A stretch of 59,315 nucleotides of DNA from Actinomadura opuntiae (lineage in GTDB: Bacteria > Actinomycetota > Actinomycetes > Streptosporangiales > Streptosporangiaceae), in contig NZ_JASNWF010000040.1 of the NCBI RefSeq assembly GCF_030283205.1, positions 1-59,315 on the forward strand, read 5' to 3'. Position numbers and translations under genes: made by a program. How positions within the stretch are numbered: position 1 is the first letter of the stretch; every line of letters starts with the position of its first letter. Below, piece by piece: positions 7,397 to 15,098 of this stretch. The notes beneath the pieces were generated by a model that had not been told where the DNA came from, did no database searches, and saw only the letters and a program-made list of their open reading frames with translations.

Positions 7397-8596
7397 TCAC
7401 ACGCCGACCTTCGGCTGGGCCGGCTCGGGCAGGTAGAGCCAGTCGGTGTGGGTGTAGTCGTCGTGAGCGCGGCTCGTGAAGATGTAGTTGCGCAGCAGTC
7501 GGCCGATCCCGTCGGTGTGCCAGATCTCGCCCCAGGTGCGGGCGGCGGTCTGAGCCCGGGACGCCTTGTGCAAGCGTTGGCGTTCGTAATCGGCGAGGAC
7601 CTTGTCGTAGTCGTCGCCGTACTCGGCGAATCGCTTGCCCAGGGCGGCGGCATCCTCCAAGGCCTGGCAGGCCCCTTGGCCGAGATACTGGAGCATCGGG
7701 TGGGCCGCGTCGCCGAGGAGGGTGACGCGCCCGGAGGTCCAGGTGCTCAGGGGGTCCCGGTCGTAGGTCTTCCAGTAGCGGCTGCGGTCGACGTGCTGGA
7801 TGCCGCGGCGCACCTCGGGGCACGCGTCGGCGAATCGTTCGTCCAGCTCCACCGGGCCACCCCAGTCCGCTTCGCCGCGGGCATAAGCGTCGCTGCGGAA
7901 CACCGCAACGGTGTTGTAGAGCTCTCCGCGGCGGATCGGATACTGCACCAGGTGCATTCCGGGGCCGATCCAGATGACGACGCTGGCCTCGCCGATATGC
8001 GCGTCCAGGTCGCCCATCGGCATGATGCCGCGGTAGGCGGCGTAACCGGAGCAGACGGGCTCGTCGGCGGAGACCAGCCCGCGGACACGGGAGTTCAGTC
8101 CGTCGGCACCGATCACCGCCTGCGCCCGAAAGCGGGAGCCGTCAGCGCAGTCCACCTGAACCGCCCCATCCGGAAGATGGGCCACATGGGTGACCTCCCT
8201 GCCGTTCTCCAAAGTGATCCTGTTCTCGGAACGGCATGCCTCCAGCAGGATCTCCAGGAGGTCACTGCGGTGCATGACCAGATAAGGGGCCCCATAGCGG
8301 TCACGAAAGGCGGGCCCGACATCGAGAGTGGTCAGATGCTCGCCGGTGAGAGCGTCCATGAAGACTCCGCCTTCGGGGAAGACGGCGACATCCCGCACAC
8401 GCGGGTACAGGCCGAGGTCTGCCAGGACGCGCACCGCATTGGGGCCGACCTGCAGGCCGGCCCCTATCTCGGTGAACTGGGCGGCGCGTTCCAGGAGATG
8501 GACGGGCCGGCCGGCGCGGGCGGCGGCCAGGGCGGCGGCCATGCCGCCGATCCCGCCGCCGACGACGAGCAACCCAACATGGGCAGGTGCGTTCAT
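7397..8596 (-). CDS. FAD-dependent monooxygenase (salicylate/3-hydroxybenzoate 6-hydroxylase type)
   Basis: The 399-residue class A flavoprotein hydroxylase has the FAD-binding GGGIGGMAAALAAA near residue 13, GADGLNSRVR in the middle, and the second FAD motif GDAAHPMLQYLGQGA near residue 290. FTEIGAGLQVGPNA is typical of salicylate and 3-hydroxybenzoate hydroxylases. Its operon also encodes gentisate dioxygenase, so para-hydroxylation of 3-hydroxybenzoate or 5-hydroxylation of salicylate to gentisate is the likely reaction, using NAD(P)H and O2 in the cytoplasm. GGAGG precedes the ATG by five bases. It is the last gene of the leftward operon starting at 12900. Confidence 0.88.
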   Translation of the reverse strand: MNAPAHVGLLVVGGGIGGMAAALAAARAGRPVHLLERAAQFTEIGAGLQVGPNAVRVLADLGLYPRVRDVAVFPEGGVFMDALTGEHLTTLDVGPAFRDRYGAPYLVMHRSDLLEILLEACRSENRITLENGREVTHVAHLPDGAVQVDCADGSRFRAQAVIGADGLNSRVRGLVSADEPVCSGYAAYRGIMPMGDLDAHIGEASVVIWIGPGMHLVQYPIRRGELYNTVAVFRSDAYARGEADWGGPVELDERFADACPEVRRGIQHVDRSRYWKTYDRDPLSTWTSGRVTLLGDAAHPMLQYLGQGACQALEDAAALGKRFAEYGDDYDKVLADYERQRLHKASRAQTAARTWGEIWHTDGIGRLLRNYIFTSRAHDDYTHTDWLYLPEPAQPKVGV

Positions 8597-8617
8597 GGGG
8601 CCTCCGGGGTCGGCCGG

Positions 8618-9517
8618 TCAGCGCCGGGCGGGGGGCGGAACGGGGCCGCGCGCGGCTCCGCTGGTCGGGCAGGGCACCGCGCCTTCGGCGGAAACCTCGA
8701 CGCGCAAAGTGCCGATCCGGGCGATGGTGAGTTCGACGGTGTCGCCGTCCTCGATCGGAGCAACGCCCGCCGGGGTCCCGGTGGTGACGACGTCGCCGGG
8801 ATGCAGGACCGTCACGGAGGAGGCGTAGGCCAGGAAGCGCGCCGCCGACCAGATGAGGTCCCGTGTGTTGGCCTTTTGCCGGAGCCGTCCGTTGACCTTC
8901 AACTCCAGGTCGACGTCCGCGGGAGAGCCGAGTTCTTCGGGGGTGACGATCCATGGCCCCAGCGGGGTGAAGGTGTCGAAGGACTTGCGGGTGGAGCGGT
9001 CCTCGCCGCCTCGCATGGTGATGTCCATGAGCCCGGTGAACCCGAAGATGTGGTCGAGGGCCCGCCCGGGTTCGATATGGCTGGCGCTACGGCCGACGAT
9101 CAGCGCGAACTCGCCCTCGTGGTCGAACCGGCGGTCGGTGTAGGGCAGTCGGACGGTGCCTTCGGGGTCCAGGAGCGAGGACGGCGACTTGAGGAAGAAC
9201 CCGAGCGCGCTGATGTGGTGCGCCTCGTTCATCTCCTCCTGGTGGTCGCGGTAGTTCACCGGAGCAGCGACGATCTTCGGCGGGTCGGGCACGGGCGCGA
9301 GGAGCCGCACCGATTCCAGCGGCAGCCCTTCGGCGGTGGTCCGCTGTTCCGATGCCCGTTGCAGCAGCGGCGCGACCGCGTCGAAGTGCGCGACGAGACG
9401 GCGGGCCAGGCTGGCGGGTGCGGCCGGCAACGATTCCGCGAGCAGATCGGTGACGTCCAGGATCCGGGCGTCGCTGATCAGGCCGATGCGGTCGCTGTCG
9501 AAACGCGCGATGCGCAT
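8618..9517 (-). CDS. FAH family hydrolase, probable fumarylpyruvate/acylpyruvate hydrolase
   Basis: The 299-residue protein has an N-terminal cap and an FAH catalytic domain with VNYRDHQEEM, metal-site residues in DHEGEFALIVGR and GLMDITMR, and the closing HPGDVVTTGTPAGV. I chose ATG 9517 because AAGGAGAA precedes it; the frame extends to 9562 without support. It lies between gentisate dioxygenase and the gentisate-forming hydroxylase, which fits hydrolysis of maleylpyruvate or fumarylpyruvate to pyruvate plus maleate or fumarate. It is more divergent from the FAH proteins at 2600 and 16167 than those are from each other. Confidence 0.9.
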   Translation of the reverse strand: MRIARFDSDRIGLISDARILDVTDLLAESLPAAPASLARRLVAHFDAVAPLLQRASEQRTTAEGLPLESVRLLAPVPDPPKIVAAPVNYRDHQEEMNEAHHISALGFFLKSPSSLLDPEGTVRLPYTDRRFDHEGEFALIVGRSASHIEPGRALDHIFGFTGLMDITMRGGEDRSTRKSFDTFTPLGPWIVTPEELGSPADVDLELKVNGRLRQKANTRDLIWSAARFLAYASSVTVLHPGDVVTTGTPAGVAPIEDGDTVELTIARIGTLRVEVSAEGAVPCPTSGAARGPVPPPARR

Positions 9518-9578
9518 GGGTTCTCCTTGCACGAAAGTCAGAGCGGGATGTCGGCGCCGCATGCGGGCGGCCGCCGGC

Positions 9579-10619
9579 TCAGTCGTCGGTCTCGATCCGC
9601 CGGTAGAGGCCGAGGCCCTCCAGGACCGGGGCGTCGCTGACGCAGAACAGGTCCAGGCCCGGCCCGGTGCTCAATGACAGCGTCGCCCAGGACGGCACGG
9701 CTACGACGTCCCCCTGCTCGAGAGGGAACTCGACGCCGCCGACCACGGCCCGTCCCTCGCCGCTGAAGACGGTCAGGACCTGCGAACCGGTCTGCCGGCT
9801 GCCCCCGGTCACGGATGCGGCGGCGACCCTGATCATCTCGCAGCGCAGGGTCGGCATGGCGTCGCGGCCGGTGGTGGGGTCGGTGAAACGGACCCGGGCG
9901 TGGTCGGCGCCGTCGGCCAGCAGCAGCGCGAGCGCACGGTCGGTGTCGGGCCAGCGGTAGGCCAGCAGTGGCGAATGCGCCGGGGGCACGGGGCCGTCCA
10001 GTGGTTGGGGCAGGAGTCCGGGGCCGCCTCCGAAGCGGTGCTCGGATGCCGACCGGGCGGGCCGGGCGTCGACGACGGCGGCCTCGCCGGGCTGGTAGAA
10101 GACCGCGCCCAGGAACTGCACGATCGGCAGATCGAGCACGTCCAGCCAGGTCATCGGGCGCTCGCCCGGGTTGTAGTGCTCGTGGAACGTCCAGCTCGGA
10201 GTGAGGACGAGGTCGCCGCGCGACATGTGCAGGGCGTCTCCGTCCACCGCCGTCCAGACGCCCGCACCGTCCAGGACGAACCGCAGCGCGGCCGGGGTGT
10301 GCCGGTGCGCGGGGGCACGCTCCCCGGCGGCGAGGGCTTGGACCGCCGCCCACAACGTCGGTGTCGCATACGGTGCGCCGCCGAGGCCGGGGTTTGCGCA
10401 CGCGAGGACCCTGCGGTCGCCTCCGCCGCCGATCGGTACCAGGTCCCGGGCCCGGCCGGCCAAGGACCGCAGCGTCGTGCCGGGCCAGCGGTGCGGGAAG
10501 GCCCGGGTGGTCGGTTGTTCGGTCAGGAGCCCTTGAAGCCGCCATAGCGGCTGCAGGTCGGCCGCCGAGACGTCTCGGTACAGGTCGTCCACCGCGGCGG
10601 GCGGCGCTGCTGGGTTCAT
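9579..10619 (-). CDS. Gentisate 1,2-dioxygenase-like bicupin
   Basis: The 346-residue protein has two cupin domains. The N-terminal one carries the iron site H105-x-H107 (APAHRHTPAALRFVLDG) and a later HEH at 146-148 (PSWTFHEHYNPGE), the arrangement of gentisate and 1-hydroxy-2-naphthoate dioxygenases, which open the ring between the carboxyl- and hydroxyl-bearing carbons. Start ATG 10619 overlaps the ferredoxin stop as ATGA and has AAAGGA upstream; a longer frame to 10778 lies inside the ferredoxin gene. Neighbouring hydroxylase and FAH genes complete the gentisate route, although no maleylpyruvate isomerase was found. Confidence 0.9.
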   Translation of the reverse strand: MNPAAPPAAVDDLYRDVSAADLQPLWRLQGLLTEQPTTRAFPHRWPGTTLRSLAGRARDLVPIGGGGDRRVLACANPGLGGAPYATPTLWAAVQALAAGERAPAHRHTPAALRFVLDGAGVWTAVDGDALHMSRGDLVLTPSWTFHEHYNPGERPMTWLDVLDLPIVQFLGAVFYQPGEAAVVDARPARSASEHRFGGGPGLLPQPLDGPVPPAHSPLLAYRWPDTDRALALLLADGADHARVRFTDPTTGRDAMPTLRCEMIRVAAASVTGGSRQTGSQVLTVFSGEGRAVVGGVEFPLEQGDVVAVPSWATLSLSTGPGLDLFCVSDAPVLEGLGLYRRIETDD

Positions 10620-10972
10620 GGCGTGGTCCTTTTCTCTTCGCCGGGGCCGGGCCAGCCGGAGACCAGCGGCGTGTCCGCACCGATCCGGCCGGTGTCGTAG
10701 GCGCCTCCGGGTTCCCCGAGCGGCTCGGACCGGCCCGCCAGCACGCCGGTGAAGAAGGCGTCCTCGTTGCCGGCCCACGGTTCGACGTCCGCCTCACCCG
10801 GGGCGTAGATCGCGTCGACGGGGCACTCGGGCAGGCACGCGCCGCAGTCGATGCACTCGGTGGGATTGATGTACCGCTTGCGGGCGCCCTCGTAGATGCA
10901 GTCGACCGGGCACACCTGCACACAGGAGCCGTCGAGCTCGTCGATGCACGCCGCGGTGATCACGTGGGCCAC
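10616..10972 (-). CDS. FdxA-like ferredoxin with C-terminal extension
   Basis: The first 60 of 118 residues match seven-iron ferredoxins: cysteines at 9, 17, 21 and 25 (CPVDCIYEGAR) and at 40, 43, 46 and 50 (CIDCGACLPEC), ligating a [3Fe-4S] and a [4Fe-4S] cluster. The extra 55 or so residues are proline- and glycine-rich and not part of the usual fold. The start is GTG at 10972 with GGGAG upstream. Translationally coupled to the gentisate dioxygenase gene, it may deliver electrons to an oxygenase of this pathway, though no Rieske oxygenase is present in the window. Confidence 0.9.
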   Translation of the reverse strand: MAHVITAACIDELDGSCVQVCPVDCIYEGARKRYINPTECIDCGACLPECPVDAIYAPGEADVEPWAGNEDAFFTGVLAGRSEPLGEPGGAYDTGRIGADTPLVSGWPGPGEEKRTTP

Positions 10973-10975
10973 GGC

Positions 10976-11530
10976 TCAGCGCTCCCTGCGGCCGGTGACG
11001 GAGCCGAGGAAGCACAGGGTCTTCGCCCAGGCGGCGTCGGCGACGTGCCGGTTGAGCACCGCCCACGGCCCGGAGGCGATCCCACGACCGTAGAAGACCA
11101 CCGTGCCCGCCAGCGGGTCTCCGGCGGTGGCGGCCGTGAACGCCGCCCGGCCGCCGAAGCAGAACCCGGGCAGGGCGACCGACCCGCAGCCGATCCCGTG
11201 GCGGCGCTCGACCTCCCCGATTGCGGCCCGCACGTCGGGGATGATCTGGTCCGGGCCGAGCCTGCCGATCGTGGCCATCGCGGTCGCGGTGTCGTCGTAG
11301 TCCAACCGCTGCCGTTCCTCGCGGTGGAAGAGGTCCGGCGCGACGGCCAGGTACCCCTCCCGCGCGAGACGGCGGGTCACGTCCTGCACGTAGTCGGTGA
11401 CTCCGAAGGCTTCCTGGAGGACCACGACCGCCGCGGCCGGTCTCGCGGCCGGGTTGCAGGTGTAGGCGCGCATCGTCCCGTCGGGGGTCTCGATGTCGAT
11501 CCATGTTCCGTGTTCGATCGCTGTGGTCAT
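10976..11530 (-). CDS. Dienelactone hydrolase family protein, shortened at the C-terminus
   Basis: The 184-residue frame shows the DLH alpha/beta-hydrolase core: LQEAFGV with the conserved glutamate near residue 40, and the nucleophile cysteine in GFCFGG near residue 128. Family members are usually 220-240 residues, with a catalytic aspartate and histidine in the last third. Here the protein stops soon after CFLGSVTG, the beta-strand just before the aspartate, so both residues are missing. The ferredoxin start follows four bases after the stop. It is either inactive or a deletion remnant. The ATG at 11530 has AAGGAA upstream. Confidence 0.8.
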   Translation of the reverse strand: MTTAIEHGTWIDIETPDGTMRAYTCNPAARPAAAVVVLQEAFGVTDYVQDVTRRLAREGYLAVAPDLFHREERQRLDYDDTATAMATIGRLGPDQIIPDVRAAIGEVERRHGIGCGSVALPGFCFGGRAAFTAATAGDPLAGTVVFYGRGIASGPWAVLNRHVADAAWAKTLCFLGSVTGRRER

Positions 11531-11605
11531 GGCGTCACGTTCCTTGTTCACCGGGCTGTTTCTCTGGACGCGCCCTGCTTGCGCGCCCTGGTGGCTCGCC
11601 GTTCG

Positions 11606-12619
11606 CTAGGCCCAGATGGCCGGTACCTGCGACTGCTGGTCGGTGCCCGCTTGCGCGTACACCGGGGCGGCGGCCGCGTGCAGCGGCACGGGTGTGCGGG
11701 CCATCAGGTCGGGTTCGAGGGGATAGGTCACCGGGCTGTGGTCGGGGTCCAGATGGCGGTACTGCCCCTCGAGAGCGGACCGGGTGTGCACCAGGCACCA
11801 GGTGACCAGCTCCGCCACGTCGTCGGGCAGGTCCTCGCGGCACAGCACCGCGAAGTCGGAGAAGTCCAGGGTGCGCAGGTCGTGCTCAAGCCCGGGCAGG
11901 TAGCCCCGGGGGACGTCCGCCGCCGGCCACTCCCAGCGCGCGAAGCCGTCGAGGACCACCTCCGGCATCGGGAGATAGCGCAACTGGCGTTCCCTGCCGA
12001 GCCGCTGCCAGGCGGGCATCATGACCGCTTCGTGGATGACGGCGTTGGCGTGGCCGGTGCGCAGCCACTCCACCACGGGGAACGGGCGTTCGTCGTAATG
12101 GACCCGTCCGCCGCGGCTCCGGACCTCCTCCAAGTCGATTCCGGCCATCTCGAGCGCCCGGTGCACCGACCAGCCGACCAGGTTGATGCCGTCGTCCGGG
12201 CTGGTGGCGAGTCGGAGCGCTCCCGGATCGGCGGCCAGCTCGGTGAGGTCGTGCACGGGCAGGGCCGAGTCGACCGCGACGACGAGCCGGTCTCGCTGCG
12301 GGATGACGCCCAGTGCCCGCAGAGCCGGCACCGGGCGGCCCGCAGCGACGCCCCACCCGCGGTGGAACAGGCGGGCGGCGGGTGTCGGCGTCAGGACCGC
12401 GATGTCGGTCCGCCCGGACAGCAGTGCCTCGATGGAGTCCCGCCCGCCCCGGCCGGACCAGATCGCGAACTGCGATCCCGCGGCGGTCCGGTCACCAACC
12501 TCCTGGGCGATCCAGCCGCAGATGCGGTGCATGTTCGCCTGGCCCCAGTCGCCGCGCAGGTGCAGCGTCACCGGCCGGTCGATCCGGGGCCCGTCGGACA
12601 CCGCTCCCCCGGCGGTCAT
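11606..12619 (-). CDS. TAXI-type solute-binding-fold protein without signal peptide
   Basis: The 337-residue protein resembles TAXI family periplasmic binding proteins of TRAP transporters: N-terminal beta-strand (VTLHLRGDWG), a variable loop with SGRGGRDSIEALLSGRTDIAVL, and two alpha/beta lobes. It lacks any signal peptide or lipobox, and no TRAP membrane subunits are nearby, so it is probably cytoplasmic. Some enzymes, such as 4,5-dihydroxyphthalate decarboxylase, have adopted this fold, so a catalytic or ligand-sensing role in aromatic degradation is possible. Its ATG overlaps the stop of the upstream small gene as ATGA, so the two are co-translated. The function is unknown. Confidence 0.6.
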   Translation of the reverse strand: MTAGGAVSDGPRIDRPVTLHLRGDWGQANMHRICGWIAQEVGDRTAAGSQFAIWSGRGGRDSIEALLSGRTDIAVLTPTPAARLFHRGWGVAAGRPVPALRALGVIPQRDRLVVAVDSALPVHDLTELAADPGALRLATSPDDGINLVGWSVHRALEMAGIDLEEVRSRGGRVHYDERPFPVVEWLRTGHANAVIHEAVMMPAWQRLGRERQLRYLPMPEVVLDGFARWEWPAADVPRGYLPGLEHDLRTLDFSDFAVLCREDLPDDVAELVTWCLVHTRSALEGQYRHLDPDHSPVTYPLEPDLMARTPVPLHAAAAPVYAQAGTDQQSQVPAIWA

Positions 12620-12900
12620 CGGCGGTCACCAGCGGCGAGCCGGCTCAGCCCCTCGCCGTCCAGCACGTAGTGGATCTCGGTGATGTCGTCGTAGAGGAAG
12701 CCGATCCGCTCGAACTCGCGCTCCAGCGCGGCGGCGTCCTCGGCGTCGTAGACCGTGACGATCGCCCCGGTGAACATGTTGACGAACAGGTGCCTGAACT
12801 GGCCGTGCACGGATTCGGCGACCGTCGGCGCGTACCCGACGATCTCCTCCGCGGACAGTCCGGGTGCCTGATGCGTGGTGAGGAAGGTAGCCACAATCAC
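12616..12900 (-). CDS. Small alpha/beta protein, first gene of the gentisate-type operon
   Basis: The 94-residue protein (GTG start; a second GTG at 12894 sits better behind AGAGG) alternates strands and helices in the pattern of small ferredoxin-like folds such as DUF4242 or muconolactone isomerase (FVNMFTGAIVTVYDAEDAAA, FLYDDITEIHYVLDG). I do not recognise a specific family. It is coupled to the TAXI-like gene by a 4-base overlap and heads the operon divergent from the IclR gene, so a role as a pathway enzyme or binding partner is likely. Confidence 0.6.
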   Translation of the reverse strand: MIVATFLTTHQAPGLSAEEIVGYAPTVAESVHGQFRHLFVNMFTGAIVTVYDAEDAAALEREFERIGFLYDDITEIHYVLDGEGLSRLAAGDRR

Positions 12901-12908
12901 CTCTGGGA

Positions 12909-12925
12909 GTCGTCATGCGAAACAG
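12909..12925. promoter_or_regulatory. 17-base motif shared with 15899-15915
   Basis: GTCGTCATGCGAAACAG occurs here immediately upstream of the leftward operon and, exactly, in reverse orientation upstream of the second leftward operon. An exact 17-base match in two short intergenic regions is unlikely by chance and suggests a shared operator, probably for the IclR protein encoded alongside. Confidence 0.6.
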
Positions 12926-12953
12926 TGACCCGCATACTGCGACTTACAAAAGA

Positions 12954-12975
12954 GTTCGTCAAGGTCTTGACGAAC
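12954..12975. promoter_or_regulatory. Perfect 10-bp inverted repeat, candidate IclR operator
   Basis: GTTCGTCAAG and its exact reverse complement CTTGACGAAC are separated by two bases. It lies 33 bases upstream of the IclR start and about 55 bases from the divergent operon, the usual place for an IclR autoregulatory operator. Confidence 0.7.
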
Positions 12976-13007
12976 CTTCGGTGCCGTGCTCCGGTACCGT
13001 GTCCCGC

Positions 13008-13823
13008 GTGACGAAGCACCAGGACACCGGCCCCCGCACCTCCCCGGACGCCGCCGCCGGCGGGGAGCGGCCCCGCCCGGCCAACCTCATCGGCGCCGTG
13101 GACAACGTCCTTCGCCTGCTGCGGCTCTTCGAGACCCGGCAGGTGCTGCGCGTCAACGAGGTGGGGCGGGAGATGGGACTGTCACGCTCGACGGTCCACC
13201 GCATGCTGGCGACGCTGCTGCAGCACGACTTCGTGATCCAGGACCCCATCTCCCGCGGCTACTGCCCCGGACCGGCGCTGGTCGACATCGGCCTCGCCGT
13301 CGTCCAGCAGATGGACATCCGGGTCTCGGCCAAGCCCTTTCTGGAGGCCCTCAAGGACGAGACCGGCGAGACCGTTCACCTCGCCGAGCTCCGCGACGCC
13401 GAAGTGGTCTTCCTCGACGGCCTCGAAAGCGACCGGCTGGTGCGTGCCGGGAACCGCATCGGCCAGTCGCTGCCGGCCTACGCCACCGCGGCGGGCAAGG
13501 CGCTGCTGGCCGAACTCCCTGACGCGGACGTGCGCGCCCTGCTCCCGGACCGGCTGCCGGCCGTCACCGACCGCTCGATCCGGACCGTCGACCGACTCCT
13601 CGACGAGCTCGATCAGGTCCGCGACCGGGGCTATTCGACCAACCAGGGCGAGAGCGAGGAGGAACTCAGCGCCGTCGCCGCACCCGTCCGGGACCGCCGC
13701 GGCCGCACCAGGGCCGCCCTGGTGACCACCGCACCCCGCTCCCGTGTCGACCGGGCATGGATCGAACGCATCGGCGCGGCCACCATCCGGGTCGGCACGG
13801 AGTTCGGCGCGACGCTCGGCTAA
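13008..13823 (+). CDS. IclR family transcriptional regulator
   Basis: The 271-residue protein has an N-terminal winged helix (VLRVNEVGREMGLSRSTVHR, about residues 40-75) and the IclR effector domain (LPAYATAAGKALLAELP and the GYSTNQGESEEELSAVAAPV segment). IclR proteins respond to aromatic acids or keto acids and often control gentisate and protocatechuate operons. GTG 13008 is chosen since the frame upstream to 12915 crosses the operator-like palindrome. No ribosome site is evident, so the mRNA may be leaderless. Its stop overlaps the end of the convergent aldolase gene by four bases. Confidence 0.9.
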   Translation: MTKHQDTGPRTSPDAAAGGERPRPANLIGAVDNVLRLLRLFETRQVLRVNEVGREMGLSRSTVHRMLATLLQHDFVIQDPISRGYCPGPALVDIGLAVVQQMDIRVSAKPFLEALKDETGETVHLAELRDAEVVFLDGLESDRLVRAGNRIGQSLPAYATAAGKALLAELPDADVRALLPDRLPAVTDRSIRTVDRLLDELDQVRDRGYSTNQGESEEELSAVAAPVRDRRGRTRAALVTTAPRSRVDRAWIERIGAATIRVGTEFGATLG

Positions 13824-14608
13824 CCGGTACAGCGTCCGCGTGACGGCGGTCCCTCCGCCCTGCGCCGCAGGTACCGCCAATGCGACTCCACCGGCCCCGG
13901 GGCGAACGTCCGCCCGGCTTTCGCTGCGGCCGTCTCCGCGTCGATCTCGGTCACCGCGCCGTCCGCCCGATCGAGCACCAGGTTGCTGCGGCACAGCCGC
14001 TCCAACCACAGACCGGTCACGACGGCCTCGGCGATCGACCCTCCGGCGAAGACGACGCCGTGGTGGGTCAGCAGCGCCGCCCGCTGCGCGCCGAGCGTGG
14101 CCGCGACGGCGGCGCCCAGTTGCGGTGTGCGGATCAGGTCGGGCGTCTCGCCGAACAGCGGTACGCCACCGGCGAACGCCACGCCCTCGTTGCCGATTAG
14201 CCGCAACGGTGTCGCCCGGCACGCCGCCAGGTGACCCCACCACGGATGGGTGTGGGCCACCACCCGCGCATCCTCACGGGCGGTCAGCACGCCGGCGTGG
14301 ATCGGCCACTCGATGTGCGGCACCGCCCCGTCGACCGGGACCCCGCTCCAGCTCAGCAGGTGAAAATCGCGCCGGTCGGCGATCTCGTCCAGCCCGAGGC
14401 CGGGACGCTTGAGCCAGAAGCCTCGGCCCTGCGGATCGCGGAGCGAGCAATGCCCCAGGGTGAGATCGTTGTGGCCGGCGGAAGCCAGGACGCGGCAGGC
14501 GTCGGCGAGCTCGTCCAGCGACTCGCCCAGTTGCCGGACGGCGGGTCCACCGCACCCGTCACGGGGCCGCCGCCGGAGTCGCCGCCCAGCTGAACGCCGC
14601 GGGTTCAA
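13820..14608 (-). CDS. Class II aldolase/adducin family protein
   Basis: The protein, about 262 residues, shows the class II aldolase domain: GHNDLTLGHCSLRD near the N-terminus, zinc-site histidines in VVAHTHPWW, and LLTHHGVVFAGGS further on. Family members cleave sugar phosphates or 4-hydroxy-2-oxo acids, and some act as decarboxylases. The start is uncertain: TTG 14608 has GAGG upstream, an in-frame ATG lies at 14662, and both overlap the end of the cupin gene. It is the last gene of the operon with two cupins, so aldol cleavage or decarboxylation of a ring-opened product is a reasonable guess. Confidence 0.8.
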   Translation of the reverse strand: MNPRRSAGRRLRRRPRDGCGGPAVRQLGESLDELADACRVLASAGHNDLTLGHCSLRDPQGRGFWLKRPGLGLDEIADRRDFHLLSWSGVPVDGAVPHIEWPIHAGVLTAREDARVVAHTHPWWGHLAACRATPLRLIGNEGVAFAGGVPLFGETPDLIRTPQLGAAVAATLGAQRAALLTHHGVVFAGGSIAEAVVTGLWLERLCRSNLVLDRADGAVTEIDAETAAAKAGRTFAPGPVESHWRYLRRRAEGPPSRGRCTG

Positions 14609-15098
14609 TGGAGGGCACCTCGGCCCCGCACTCCGGGCAGGGTTCGCCGGCCACCGAGGCATTGAACCAGTCGAGCACCTCCGCGTAGGCCCTGGACGGC
14701 GGATCGGGCAGCTCCCATTCGCGGCGCGCCAGGACGTGCCCGCACGCGGCGCACGTCCACACCGCGCCTTCCAGCACGCTGTGACGCGCCTTGTAGCGCA
14801 GTTGCACCGACTCGTCGGCCGGGCGGATCCGATGGGGCGTGCGGGCCGGGATGTAGACCATGTCCCCCGGGTCCATGTCGAAGAGGTTCACGCTGGTGTC
14901 CAGCAGATCCACCTGAGCCCGCCCGGACATCTGCGCGATCACGCTGTCCTTCTCGCAGACCAGGAAGAAGGGCTGTGCGACCGAGTTGCGCGACAGGTAG
15001 ATCTGCGGGTCCACGTGCTCGGGCAGCAGCGGCGCGTCCTCGTACTGGCCGACCTCACCGGCGGCCTTGAACACGTGCAGCATCCGACGGCGTTCCAT
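14559..15098 (-). CDS. 3-hydroxyanthranilate dioxygenase-like cupin with zinc ribbon
   Basis: The 179-residue protein has an N-terminal cupin barrel (DMDPGDMVYIPARTPHRIRP, H89) and a C-terminal two-CxxC metal knuckle (C116/C119, C154/C157), the layout of bacterial 3-hydroxyanthranilate 3,4-dioxygenase. In the position where that enzyme has its first iron histidine and glutamate, this protein reads SVAQPFFLV, so two of three iron ligands appear to be lost. It overlaps the previous gene by one base (TGATG) and is clearly co-translated. It may be a structural partner of the larger cupin rather than an independent enzyme. Confidence 0.75.
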   Translation of the reverse strand: MERRRMLHVFKAAGEVGQYEDAPLLPEHVDPQIYLSRNSVAQPFFLVCEKDSVIAQMSGRAQVDLLDTSVNLFDMDPGDMVYIPARTPHRIRPADESVQLRYKARHSVLEGAVWTCAACGHVLARREWELPDPPSRAYAEVLDWFNASVAGEPCPECGAEVPSIEPAAFSWAATPAAAP

